Made by a program: the position numbers and the translations under genes. From contig OY804579.1 of the NCBI GenBank assembly GCA_963680875.1, positions 26,273,804-26,337,803 on the forward strand: a stretch of DNA of 64,000 bases, read 5' to 3'. Below are positions 46,801 through 58,289 of this stretch, one piece after another (the stretch's first letter is position 1; each line of letters begins with the position of its first letter). Origin of the DNA: Bathymodiolus brooksi (lineage: Eukaryota > Mollusca > Bivalvia > Mytilida > Modiolidae). Under the pieces are notes generated by a model. That model had not been told where the DNA came from, ran no database searches, and saw nothing but the letters and a program-made list of their open reading frames with translations.

Positions 46801-46867
46801 TAGGTTCAATGGAAAGATGAACGAATAATGATCAAGAGGCCGCCGGTTCGATCCTCGCATATGGCGC
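46801..46867 (+). other. tRNA-like remnant with B-box, copy D
   Basis: 'aggccgccggttcgatcctc' followed by 'gcatatggc' matches tRNA variable/T-arm and acceptor sequence well (B box GGTTCGATCC). The D-arm side ('ggttcaatggaaagatgaac') is eroded. It is more likely a SINE head than a working tRNA gene. Confidence 0.4.
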
Positions 46868-47170
46868 TCTTATTATGTTTTTTAATGCTTTCTTTTAAAC
46901 ATTGATATTGCCATACAACTATAACCAGTTGTATCATATTAACGCAAAGTGTAGCTAAATAACAACACAACTTAGTGACATTTTTTATGAACCTGGAAAT
47001 GCAAAAAGTCCCAAACAACCATGCAATTTTGGTATCAGGAGATCAACTACTATCAAATTCAAAGTCATGTCTAAAGAATACCTTTCAATTTGAACAATTG
47101 ACTTTTTAATTAAGATCCTTTCCCTTTTCCAGGGAAAGATCTTAATGATTGATCCTTATACCTTATATGC

Positions 47171-47610
47171 TGAAAGACGTTACCAGGACGTAATGATTAC
47201 GTTTCAATTTTTACATTAGCATCAAGACCATATCCGTACGTAACAAAAACGTTCAAACTACAGTGTCACAACGACTTGCATATAGCGTATTCTGAAATAC
47301 GTTACCAGGACGTAATAATTACATTTGAGATTTTACGTTAGCATCAAGACCATATCCATACGTAACAAAAACGTTGGACAGTACGTTGTCATAACGACTT
47401 GCACATAGCGTATTCTGAAATACGCTACCAGGACGTGATAATTACGTTTGAGGTTCCCATATCCGTACGTAACAAAAACGTTGGCAACTAGTTGTCACAA
47501 CGACTTGTATATAACGTATTTAAAATACGTTGTGGCAACGTAATTTTCACGTAAGAAATGAACCTGACCAAACAGCAACCAAACTGCAACGTGGTGAATA
47601 CGTAGTGTGC
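47171..47610. repeat. ACGT-rich tandem array, copy D (about 3 units)
   Basis: The same unit as 45730-46330, with fewer and more diverged copies (for example 'atacgttaccaggacgtaat', 'atacgctaccaggacgtgat'). Confidence 0.8.
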
Positions 47611-47618
47611 TAGCTGGT

Positions 47619-48132
47619 AGTTCATTGCACAGAAATCATGCACTTGATTACTAGTAAGAAAAGTGGCAGATAGAAAATTTCAGAAAATGTCAGTATAGTC
47701 ACGTGGCCTAGCCCTAAAATTTGCATATTTTGATTTTATTTTCCAAAAACCTTTACAACGATATATAGGACTTGGGGGTACTATACATTTTTGAAAATCC
47801 TGCAGAATCCCTACGGCATATCACCCTGTTACTTGGCGTATAATGCAGACTAAATGAGGCGACACGCAGGTGTGTTAAGGCTGTTTCTAAGATTGCATGC
47901 CATGAAAAGAAAAAAAGGGGGGGGGGGTCAGGTATGCAAAACAAATTAATGTGCAAAACATGACAATATTTGATGCATATTGCAACCAGTTGTTTATAGA
48001 CGTTCAAGAAGGAAAATATTTCAGTTTTGTGCGAGTCAACGTGGATTGCTGTTGAAAAAATGATGACCACGTGACTACAATCAGTGCTTTAACTAATTTC
48101 GATGAGTTCTAGTATATCGAGTGAAAGTTGTA
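47619..48132. other. Non-coding spacer
   Basis: Contains an 11-12 G run after an A/G tract at 47905-47930. The 105-codon minus frame at 47753-48070 reads through it and has no recognisable content. Confidence 0.4.
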
Positions 48133-48136
48133 TTAA

Positions 48137-51100
48137 GTGTCTGTCTCACAGAAAACCATGCAAACTCGTAACATAGTGATATTTTCAAAACCTTATGAAA
48201 TCTTGTCATGAAATACCTTAGGCCATGTACAATTAACACACAAAATATTTTTTTCAAATTTTATTATTTGACTGAATTATTAGTTTTTTTTTATTTATCC
48301 AGTATTTCAATATACAATGGAGCCAAAAACAATCAATTTTACAATATTTCAACCTCCAATATATCTTGTATAGCATAAAATGTGTCTGTCTCATATAGTT
48401 TCCAGGATTAATCAACTTTCACTGTATCATTCAACATAATATACTCAATATTTGGTCGCATGGATTTTTTACAGGCCATACTTTAATATACCCATAAATC
48501 AGTAAATGGCCTTTTATGCAAAAATTGTACATATATAACAGGAAATATCTCCCTTTCTCCCTTGGGGGTGAAAATAAAAATATCCCTAATTTATTTCGAT
48601 ATAACTTTGTTTTCATACAAAACCATATAAAAAATCCACCTTCGGCAAATTAAGATAAAATGGTGAAAATAAAGACAAAAGTTAAGTACATGTGCACTTA
48701 GCCGAAAATGGACAAGGTGAATAGGAAAAACAGTAGAGTTAATGCTCAATAAGTACCAAAATATCAATACAGAAGTTATACATAGTATTCCAGAGGAATA
48801 AAAAAGAGTTTAATGAAGATATACAATTAAGGTGCATTGTGATTTTGGGGTGCATCCATTTTGTGCATCTGGCTAAAATGGAATTTAAATTAAAACTTTG
48901 TTTTCAAAATGATCTAATAAGATTTATTGGTGATAAATTAGATAAAATAAGTAAACTCTTTTTAGTTTGTATGAGGTATTTCATACTTATTGAAATTTCA
49001 TATTGTATAAGGGGAGATAATTTGTAGAGGAAAATCACATTTTCTCAAATGTTTTAGAATAGGGTCTGTGAAACTTCTTCTCAATAATACGTTTATTTTT
49101 CTGAGGTTCTTCTATCATGGATCTGTATCAAAAACCTTCTCTTATACTCTTAAATAATCACAGATTACAAGCTTAAATGTGTTAGATTTGTGCATTTTGG
49201 TAAATAGGCCAAGAAATTGGCAAGTTGATATTTTAATTATCAGAAAAAGGATATCCCATCAATATGAAATGAAATAAAAACAAGAGGTTGAACATATATC
49301 ATACTTATTCACAGGTGAACATTTAACATATTGTGTCTAACCACTATGCAAAGCTTGAAGTGTTCAAAGTTAACTTTAATCTGAAAAAATGAAAATAAAT
49401 TAGAATCCCTGCATATAATGGTTAATTTACATGTTCACAGCAGTGTACACTTCTTCCACAATATTTTCAATATTGGAATTATAATCATTAGCTTCTAACA
49501 CTGCAATAACCTCTGATAGAGTTTCATATTGACCGACATCTTCATTGGGAATTTCTTTAAACTGAACTTGTAGAGTACTCGAAGAAGTTTCTGATTTTGT
49601 CTTCGGCTTAGTTTGGAAAGATGCCATGTAACTTTTTATCTGACTTGGATTCAACCACTCCAACTTCTTATAAACTCGTTCTCCCTATTCATCGCATGAT
49701 TTTTGAACTTCATTGGCAAGTGCAACATAATCTGGCCTTTTCCTTGTTTTTCAGACATATTTTGTTCAGTTTCACTATATGATTTTTCCATCAATTTCTT
49801 TACTTGTAAGAATGCTTCTGGAAAATAAAAGTGATATATGATATATACATTACATCCGTACTTCATAACGTACTTCATAATTTGCATTTGTCAACCTTAT
49901 TCTTCAGTGTTCGAAGTTCATGTTAAGTGGTTTCTTAATGAGTTACTAGTTTCTTTAATTATGCCTTTGTTGTCAAGTAAATCTGTTGACGAAAAAATAA
50001 ACCATTTTTTTTTAAATTGGCTGTCTTCTGGAGATAGAGCAGACAATTTCTTTGGAAATATAAGCTAAAATATATAGGGAAGTAGTTACTACATGTTTCT
50101 AAGACTTGCTTTAATTCATTCTATATTTTTCGGAAATGGAAATATATCAAATATTATTCCAGATTTCTATGAAAATAAATTATTTTATCCTTGCTCTATA
50201 CAACAAGATATTTCATCTCTCTCAGTTTCACTACATGTACATTTGCACTCAAAATAGCCAATAGGCCTTATTTTTTATAAGCTTGAAACAGCATAATTCA
50301 ACGGCTGGAATAACATTATCCAAAATAACAGAAGGGTGTCAATGTGATACAAATGCCCCGGCCTCCCGTAACTTTAAAATCCAAAATTCAAGTTTGACAT
50401 GTCCTTTATTGTTGATTACAACATAACCAAATTTCAAATCAATCAAGATTCAGTTCAGGTTTGGAAGTTATTGAACAGATATATTGTGCAGTGGGATGGA
50501 ATTTATTGTTGCACAATAATAATGTAAGCCTGTATTTCACAGACCAAACTAAGGGATCAAGTTTGAAGCATTCAACTTATATACATGTATAACTATAAGG
50601 GGAGGGGGGGGGGGGTTTAAACTGTTTACCCTGGAGTTAAAAATAATTGATGCTTTGCATTGTTGTGCTTTGAATATACACATATAACTTTTTCTCTCCT
50701 CCATCTAGTCCCAAAGTATTCTCTGTTTCTGGTATATCTTGAGATTCAATGAATCGTTATCGATGGTGAAAATTCCGCTATGTACAAGATATAAGGGGCC
50801 TCAGGCAGTGCCTTTCCATGTATATTTTCAGATGATTTCAGGCAAACGATAAGGAAAGCTGCATCAGCTTTACATTGGAATATATGTATAATGTTTGAAT
50901 TTCATGGCAAGTTGCAAAGGTTAGAAAAATAACACGGTGTTGTTTATCCACTGGAGGCTGCCATTTCTAATTTTATAATCTTAGAAGAGAAGACTTCCGA
51001 AAAGGGAGGTTACTCCGTCATTTTTTCAATCAGATAAACATGTGTATTTTCTTGCTCAACGTTAAAGTCCGGATTGAAAAAGGGAATTAAAATGATATAT

Positions 51101-51772
51101 CATATGTAATTTATTTACAATAAACACACAAATCACCTTTAATAAGAATCACTAATAGTTTATTGCAAAAATTAGCATATGTTTTAAGCAATGCCTTTTA
51201 AGCTAAAATTGCACACATGACCATACTTTTGGGTGCAAGAACTTTTTTGCAAATTATTTACCAAAGGCAGATTTTTTTATATATTTTAGCTTTGAAATTG
51301 GTCTGTTTAAAAATGTTCATTTCAAGTCAAAGAAATCTCCCCCAACTCCAATATTGTGCATCAAAATTAAGGAATTTTACTGATTTTGAAAATTTGTCTA
51401 TATAGCATATTTTGTGATAGCCTTAAAAATTTTCACAAAGTTTTTTTCAAAAATTATTTTTGGTGATCATTGTCTTTAAGCATTATACTTTGAGGAAACA
51501 ATGTAATTTTTTACTTCTGAGATATATATTAACAATAATAATCCGTAAAAAATAGGGGCGTTTTTAGCCATTTTTAAGGATTTTGCAATGGTCAAGGGCT
51601 AAAATGAAAATCCTCATTTTACAACAAAAATGAAAATATATAGGAAATATGTATGATATATTTTGAAATACTAGGCATCAAATATTTAGAAAATGAATAA
51701 CTTTTTTTTCTTACTGAAATTAGCTTTGTTACATTTTTTGGGATTGTGCATGGTTTTCTGTGAGACAGACAC
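48137..51772. mobile_element. TTAA-flanked transposon (about 3.6 kb) with 26-bp perfect inverted ends
   Basis: The left end GTGTCTGTCTCACAGAAAAC + CATGCA (48137-48162) and the right end (51747-51772) are exact reverse complements over 26 bp. TTAA flanks both sides (48133-48136 and 51773-51776). TTAA target sites are typical of piggyBac and Kolobok superfamilies. The interior has no recognisable transposase; the only coding-like stretch is on the minus strand at 49427-49887. A 13-14 G run lies at about 50600-50615. Autonomy is unlikely, and superfamily is inferred from the target duplication only. Confidence 0.75.
49427..49887 (-). pseudogene. Coding-like remnant inside the TTAA element, function unknown
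   Basis: Two overlapping minus frames (49887-49651 and 49663-49427) join into one sensible reading if a frameshift is assumed near 49675: FPEAFLQVKKLMEKSYS, MLHLPMKFKNHAMNR, then VYKKLEWLNPSQIKSYMASF, a Lys/Ser linker and an acidic C-terminus (IVEEVYTAVNM, stop at 49427). Composition looks protein-like (charged, no low complexity), but I recognise no domain. It could be the tail of a transposon protein or an exon of a captured gene. An intron boundary instead of a frameshift is possible. Confidence 0.35.
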
Positions 51773-51776
51773 TTAA

Positions 51777-52007
51777 AAATGAATATATTCTGAAAGATGT
51801 TTTCTTTTTGTTTGAGAACTGCTATGCAGCCAACAATGAGGATTAAGACGATATAAACGCGGAAGATTGACGATTCCTGTTGATCAACAGTGTAAAATTG
51901 TAAGTCGCCGTCTTCTGTCGAGCTTTTCATTGATCTCGTAGCAAAATCATATATCTTTATGATCTGCTTTTTGTGAATGTGTTTTTAACTGTGAATTTAT
52001 TGACACG
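51777..52007. other. Non-coding spacer
   Basis: The 103-codon minus frame 51619-51930 spans the right transposon end and flank and has no recognisable content. Confidence 0.4.
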
Positions 52008-52253
52008 TGGTGCAATTCACCATGTCAACTTCTATCAGACAATATTGCACAAAACAAAATATTGATTATCCATGTATATCTTATTGCATGTATCATAGAC
52101 ATATAATACGATTATGTCTCTGCATGCATTGGGTATATCAGTAGATGTTCATATTCGACAACACTGTTAAAAGAAGTTGTTATATTATTTTTTTAATACT
52201 TTTTTAAAACAAATGGCAAAAATGTATATACAAATATGTATTTATAAAAATAG
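52008..52253. repeat. Dispersed 250-bp direct repeat, left copy
   Basis: Matches 57218-57479 at high identity from 'tggtgcaattcaccatgtc' to 'tttataaaaatag'. The right copy has a 15-bp insertion. The two copies flank the CR1-like LINE region. Confidence 0.85.
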
Positions 52254-52485
52254 AATATTCTAGAACTTTCATCTCGAAGTGTACGTACTCAATATTTGAG
52301 CAGTCTCGAAAACAATAAAACACTCAAGAGACTTCTTCTTTACATTTCTGGCGTCCTTCACTACTGAAGATTATTGGCCTAGCGCTGTATTAAATTTAGT
52401 TAATACATAAGTTAACATATGTACAATAACAATGAATCAAAGGTTAAAACTATATACATTTGATAACTACTATGAATATGAGTGA

Positions 52486-54545
52486 TTATGGTGTGAAAAT
52501 TGGAATCAAGGCAGATACTGGGATCATGCTCTTGAAACCATCAACTGTGTCTGCAGTGGTACATGCTGTAGGCAGTTGATTCCAAAGTGTGATAGACCTG
52601 GGGAAGTACGAGTATTTGTAGCAGTCTTTTGATGTCTGTATGTGCCTGAATGAATTTGGATTTGGGTGTCTGGTTCTGGTGTCAACTGGAATTAAAAGGT
52701 TTGAATATGGTATGGCAACTAAGTGGTGTATGACTTTGTAAAAGAATATAAGTCTGTACCTTATGCGGTGCACCTCAAGTGGGGCCCAATTTAAGACAGA
52801 CGTCATATCTGTTACAGAGCTTGTATTGTGGTACCTGTTACTGACATAGCGGGCTGCTCTCCGTTGAATTTTTTCAATTTGAAGTTTTTGCTGTGTGGGT
52901 CCCACATGGTGTTACAATATTCCAATTTCGGTCGGACTAAAGCTTTGAATGCATGTTCTTTGATGGCTGGTGAATGTACTTTTAAATTTCTGTTAATGAA
53001 TCCTAGTGACTGATTAGCCTTAGCTGTTATGGTGTTGATATGTTTGTCCCACTTTAAGTTATTCTGGATGGTAATGCCTAAATATTTTGCAGAGTCAGCT
53101 TTCTCTAGTGTGTGCCCATGCAATTGATATGTATGCGATATTGTTTTCCGCTTTTGTGTTACACTTATTACTGTGCATTTGTCTGGGTGGAAGTGCATGA
53201 GCCAGTCTTGTTCCCATTTACCTGCAGCATCGAGGTCTTGTTGGAGTTTTATTGCATCTTCTTTGTTTTTTATTTGCTTGTATATGATGCTGTCTTCTGC
53301 AAATAAACGGAGAGTGCTGTGTTGGATGTATTCTGCTAGATCGTTTATGAATATGAGAAATAATATAGGGCCAAGTACTGTTCCTTGAGGGACACCAGAT
53401 GTTACAGGTATTTTGTTAGATGTTTCTCCCTCAAGGATAACCGTTTGTGTTATGTCTGTAAGAAAGTCTTTTATCCAGTGAAAGGCGTTGCAGTTTATAC
53501 CATAGTAGCTGATTTTGTACATGAGATGTTTATGTGACACTTTGTCGAAAGCCTTAGCGAAGTCCATTATTATGAGGTCAGTTTGGATGTTTTTATCTGA
53601 TGATTTGGCCAGGTCTTGAATGAATGATACTAGTTGTGTTTCACAAGAACGGGATGATCTGAACCCGTGCTGAAGATCGTATAATATATCATTGTATTCT
53701 AGATGTTTCATGATACTGCTTGTTACAACATGTTCTAAAAGTTTGCAGATGATACATGTAAGTGAGATCGGTCTTTAATCTATAGGGTTGTTTTTATCAC
53801 CTTTCTTAAATGCAGGACAGACACTAGCATATCTCCAATCATCTGGAATCTTACCGGTTTTGAGTGACAAACTAAATAATGTGGTTAAGATAGGTGCTAT
53901 TTGTGTAGTGCACTCTTTAAGTATTCTGCCATGTATATTATCTGGTCCAGATGCTTTGTGGATATTTATATTTTGTAACAACTTATTAATTCCATTTTCA
54001 GTGATGATAATATTAGGCATTTGTGGATATTGACTTTGCCCTTTGTTTGGTATTGGGTCATCAGTTGCTGGTGTAAATGCCTTTTGAAATTGTTCATTAA
54101 GAATGTTTGCTTTAGTTTTAGTGTCAGAATGTAATTCACCATTTTGTCGTAATGTTGCTATGTTTGAACTTTCAGATTTTTGACTCTTTATGTAAGAAAA
54201 TAGATTTTTTGGAAACTTTGAGGATGTTGGTGTTTTGTCATCGTCAACTGGTATATTACATATCATTTTTTCTATGTACTGCCAATATGCTGTTCTCTGT
54301 TCTTTTTGTATGTTTGCTTTCATTTGTTTAAGATTAGAATCTTTACACTTGCCACTAAGATTGTATTTTTTATATTTCTTTTTGTATTTTGACATTTTTG
54401 TTTTTATTTCATTAGTTATCCATGGAAGGTTTTGTCGATGTTTAAGCATTTTCTGAGGGATGTTTTCTGTCACTGATCGGTGTATTTCATTTTTTAGTAA
54501 GTTCCAGATTGTGTTGACATCAGAGTCTGAGTATTTATCTTTTTA
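52486..54545 (-). pseudogene. LINE reverse transcriptase with altered catalytic box
   Basis: Frame 54545-53775: LLQNINIHKASGPDNIHGRI, DDWRYASVCPAFKKGD, then a TAA (53773-53775) where the family has N-Y-RPISLT. The same frame continues from 53772: LQHGFRSSRSCETQL, LIIMDFAKAFDKVSH (motif A), SGVPQGTVLGPILFLIFIND (motif B), and LRLFAEDSIIY, where the FADD/YADD catalytic box has Glu instead of Asp (GAA at 53295-53297), followed by SAKYLGITI. A frameshift near 52870 leads to QIEKIQRRAARYVSNRYHN and FPRSITLWNQLP (thumb/C-terminal) with a stop at 52486. The Asp-to-Glu change and the stop make the copy probably inactive. Confidence 0.85.
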
Positions 54546-54559
54546 TTTCTTTCGCTAAT

Positions 54560-55345
54560 TTACCCAAGTCTTTGTTTATATTTTCCCAATTTTATAAATA
54601 TTTTTCTTGGTTTTGGTTGGTATCTTCTTAAAGAAGTTATACATTCTATATAAACAATGTCATGGTCAGCAATGGGAGGCAATGTTTCTACTTTATTTAC
54701 TGTTGCTGGGTAATTTGTTAAAATAAGATCTAATGTTTTATCTTTGCGTGTTGTTTTATTAACTACTTGAGTAAGCGAATTGTCATTTATTATATCTAAA
54801 AACTGTTGATGTTGTTTTTGATTTGGTTTTCCTGGGAATACACTTAAGGTTTCCCAATCCATATGACCAAGGTTAAAATCTCCTCCAACAATGATGACTG
54901 ATTTTGAGCTAGGGTTGATTCTACTGAGTGACTGACTCAAAGGTTCAAGAGAAATATCATCATCTGGATGTGGTCTATAATACGCACGTATTTGACATTT
55001 TCTTGCATTTGATATTGTCAGTTCAGCCCAGACCATTTCACAGTTTGTTTTCAGTTCCTTGGCTTCATTTGAAAGGAATTCATTTGTCACAGCTATAAGT
55101 ACACCACCATGACTCAGATCTTGTTTGTTTGGTGGTCTATCGGTCCTGTAAACAGTATACTGATCTTGTGGGAAGTATTCATATGGGGATATTGTTGGAT
55201 CTAACCAGGTTTCTGTACCAATTATAACATCAGGTTTTGCTATGTCTAATAATATGTCTAGTTCTGGTTTTTTGTTTTTATATATTGAAAATTTATATTT
55301 ACAATTTTTAATGGTCTCTGTATTCCATGTTTTACTTTGATTTCT
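54560..55345 (-). pseudogene. LINE AP-like endonuclease domain
   Basis: One open frame on the minus strand: IAKPDVIIGTETWLDPTI (catalytic Glu in the TETW motif), HGGVLIAVTNEF, CQIRAYYRPHPDDD, VIIVGGDFNLGHMDW (GGDFN motif), KTLDLILTNYP and PPIADHDIVYIE (the catalytic D-H pair near the C-terminus). All main APE motifs are kept, so the domain may be nearly intact. It nicks target DNA to start target-primed reverse transcription. The frame is lost near 54585. Confidence 0.8.
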
Positions 55346-55913
55346 GAACTACATTTCTTTGTCTGGTGTGCAATAGGTGAAAAGAAGACAACTCAGTTTG
55401 GTAAAAGAATGAGCTACCAAAATTTGGCAGTCCACACTTTATACAGTTCCATGATAAATTACTGATATCCATTAGATTGTACATTGTGGTGTCCATACCA
55501 CCTTGGCAGTCAGTATGATACCAGGTTTTACATGTATCACATTCAAGGGCTTTACTGTTCCAATTGACATTTTTACCACAGGAACCACAAGGCCACCTGG
55601 GTGACCTCGGTCCTGGGTTGAGTTCTACTTGCCTACTTAATAATAGTTTGATAAGAAGATGATGGTTCTTCATTGTGGGTCTAAAAGTTTTGTTTAGGTA
55701 TCTTACTTTGGAAGAATGATATAACCAATAGTATAAACAAACATTATGGGTAGTATACTGATATGATTGGTAAGAAAACAAATAAGCTAAATGGTCATGT
55801 GTGCATTTTATCTCTGCATGTACAATATTTTTTGATACATTTTCAATCTGTGTTAAGTTCTTACACACAGCTAATATGATGAAAACTATGACTAATATGT
55901 TCATGGTTTTCAA
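55332..55913 (-). pseudogene. LINE first region: hydrophobic start, 2A-like motif, PHD finger
   Basis: The frame begins [19 protein letters not shown] (a signal-peptide-like or membrane segment, residues 1-19). Residues 94-102 read RQVELNPGP (55608-55634), close to the 2A consensus D-(V/I)-E-x-N-P-G-P but with Gln for Asp. A PHD-type zinc finger follows at about residues 109-160 (PCGSCGKN ... [14 protein letters not shown] ... WNCIKC). PHD fingers bind histone tails and could guide insertion, an inference for this family. 2A motifs cause ribosome skipping and are known from other non-LTR retrotransposons. The frame ends at a TAA because of a frameshift just before the endonuclease. Confidence 0.7.
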
Positions 55914-57217
55914 AATGATAAATATTTATTGGTTTGTTAGTAATGAAATGGTAAGACAACACATTGACAAGTACACAAATGTTAGACACAATATGCAGGT
56001 TATGACTGGACTCGTGTGCTTCCCACGAGGTAAATGATTGACAAGACAAATGAGCAAATTAATATATGAATAGAAAAGTAAATAAGTAATATTAGTATTA
56101 AATAATTTCACCTTGTAGTAATCGATGTCTGAAAACCATGTGTTTTGTTAATACCGGAAGTGGTATTTGTAGGGAGTATCAGCTGTGAAAATTTACACAA
56201 CTGTTCAAAACTCTTATTTTGAAAACTATTTAACTCTTTTGTGTTGTAGTGTTGACAATAGCTAGATATCAAATGTTTCCAGCCAAAAGTTGATGAAAAT
56301 GATGCCTTTAAACAAGTATTTCAGAAAAAAAAATTGTTGACAAATTCATACAAATTCATACCCGGCGAACCTATGAAGGGAGGTAACAATGTTTGTTAAC
56401 TCTATTGGCGACAAATATGAAAACAATATAATTGTTTGCTTCATTTAATTAATGTAAACTAAATTGGTCGTCGATTTAATAATTAATAAATTGCTTATTT
56501 CATATATAAAACAAGGTTTCTGTTAATATATTTGCCATAAAAGAAAAGAAAATACTAAATGCATTGAGACAGAGATCGTGCTAGTTCATGACTGGCGAGC
56601 GACACATCATTAACAAAAACCGGTACATGACAATCCCTGTATGACAAAGAGAAAATTTACACTGTTATTTGAGTTTATGCTTTGCCAATTTCTCAACAAC
56701 CGCAGACATTTAGATTATGATTGTTGGCACACATGTACATTTCATCAATATGTTTTCTTCAAAATCAAAGTACATTTATAATGTAGTGTAATTACTTTGC
56801 TTTTGTTGAAAATACGGTTAATTTGGGGTAAAATTTGAAGCTTATAAGTAAGGCTGATATACTCTTTCAAAAATCAATTATTTACATCCCGTTTTTATTT
56901 TAATTATATCTTTAATACATTATCTCTTATGTAGAAACCTTTTTAGCTATTTAGATAGCGGAGAATATTTTTATTTTTCATCCTGAAAATACCATTTACA
57001 ATGTGTCAGCCGAGGGTACCTTTGAAAAACGTGAAATTAAAAAAAATAGTGACCACAGAAACTTGCGACGACAATTAAAAATACAAAATGTAATAATTTT
57101 TCTAGCGTTTAAAACCAAAATTAGCCGTGTGTAATTCCGTTAACCCAAACTTGATAACTAAGCGTATTTCTTAACACTGGGCACCCTACTATAAGTGATT
57201 GTTAATACATTGTAAAA
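55914..57217. other. LINE 5' flank and non-coding spacer
   Basis: The 5' part (to about 56150) may include the LINE 5' UTR, but no promoter motif can be named. The rest is AT-rich without coding content. Short overlapping frames at 55801-56111 are shadows. Confidence 0.4.
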
Positions 57218-57479
57218 TGGTGCAATTCTCCATGTCAACTTCTATCACACAATATTGTACCTGGGAGTCTTGCACAAAACAAAATATTGATTATCCATGT
57301 ATATCTTATTGCATGTATCATAGACATATAATACGAGTATGTCTCTGCATGCATTGGGTATATCAGTAGATGTTCATATTCGACAACACTGTTAAAAGAA
57401 GTTGTTATATTATTATTTTTAATACTTTTTTAAAACAAATGGCAAACATTTATATACAAATATGTATTTACAAAAATAG
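57218..57479. repeat. Dispersed 250-bp direct repeat, right copy
   Basis: Counterpart of 52008-52253, with the extra 'tacctgggagtcttg'. The 62-aa frame at 57370-57558 is derived from it. Confidence 0.85.
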
Positions 57480-58289
57480 TGAACATCTGAGTGTGCATGG
57501 TGTAATGATATATTTGTTTTCTTCAGTGAATATTTATTATTTCATAAATTTTGTATGAGCATCTCTTTTTTACAAAATAGAATGTTTCTTTTTTTTAATT
57601 ATGGCCTACAGATGAAGTGGGGAAAAACAGCTAACCCTCGTAACCCTCAAATCTATTTTTATTCCTGTAAATGTTCATATCTAGAACTTGAACCGGATAA
57701 AACTGCTGCAATATTTAAGTTAACTAAATCTTAATTAAATGAAAATGAATCTTCAGTTACATTGTTTTGTATATGTTTTGTATATCTTTTGTGAATCTGG
57801 GGAAAGTCTACTGAGGGGTGTCTTAACAGCATTATAGGACCCTGGGTAAAGCATTGCACATATACCTATGCAAATTAATTACTCGCAGGAATAAAAATGT
57901 AAATTTCGATCAAATTAAATGTTCTTATGTGTGTATGCTCAGTTAAATAAACTTGAAGAAAGGGGCAATGCAATACAGCAGTACATGTATTTTTCACCAC
58001 GCTTTTCCCCATTAAATACTAGCAAGAACATTTGTATTACTGTTCTGCAAAACATATAAACAAAATAACATTAAAGCTGGATCAATCTCCATGAGCTTTT
58101 GAACCAACAAAATAAACAATAAATATTTAAAAGCTTGCAGACACAAGCAATTAGAACTGATCATATTGTCACGTGACCATCAGTTATGGTGACGTAAACA
58201 TCATAATCTTGTGAAAAAAGTGATACTGTAAAGCTCAACAATCCTCGTTAGAAATAACATTTCACATAGTTATGTCAATCTCGACACAG
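57480..58289. other. Non-coding AT-rich spacer
   Basis: No gene, RNA or repeat that I can support. Confidence 0.4.

Larger units (their letters stand above)
46339..47618. repeat. Segmental duplication copy D
   Basis: A direct copy of 43630-46338 without the 1-kb insertion, ending 'gtagtgtgctagctgg'. Its 70-aa minus frame at 46806-47018 has no recognisable content. Confidence 0.8.
52254..55913 (-). mobile_element. CR1-like LINE, nearly complete, about five lesions
   Basis: Order on the minus strand: ORF with signal-like start, 2A-like motif and PHD finger (55913-55332), AP endonuclease (about 55345-54560), RT (about 54545-52812) and C-terminal region (52905-52486), then a 3' region of about 230 bp. 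Lesions: frameshift near 55340, frameshifts near 54585 and 54547, TAA at 53775, frameshift near 52870. The low number of lesions suggests a fairly recent copy. RT motifs and the PHD + EN + RT layout point to the CR1 group. No RNase H is present. Confidence 0.8.

Noticed and set aside
46801..46867. Functional tRNA gene
   Set aside because: Only the T-arm side is well kept. No acceptable D-arm, anticodon stem or 5' acceptor strand can be drawn.
45730..47610. ACGT arrays as a promoter or enhancer cluster
   Set aside because: No gene lies nearby on either side, so a regulatory role has no support. They are kept only as repeats.
52812..54456. Plus-strand ORFs opposite the LINE
   Set aside because: They are antisense shadows of the RT coding strand.
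52008..57479. LTR retrotransposon bounded by 250-bp direct repeats
   Set aside because: The interior is a CR1-like LINE in its own right. No gag, protease, LTR-type RT, TG...CA repeat ends or primer-binding site is seen.
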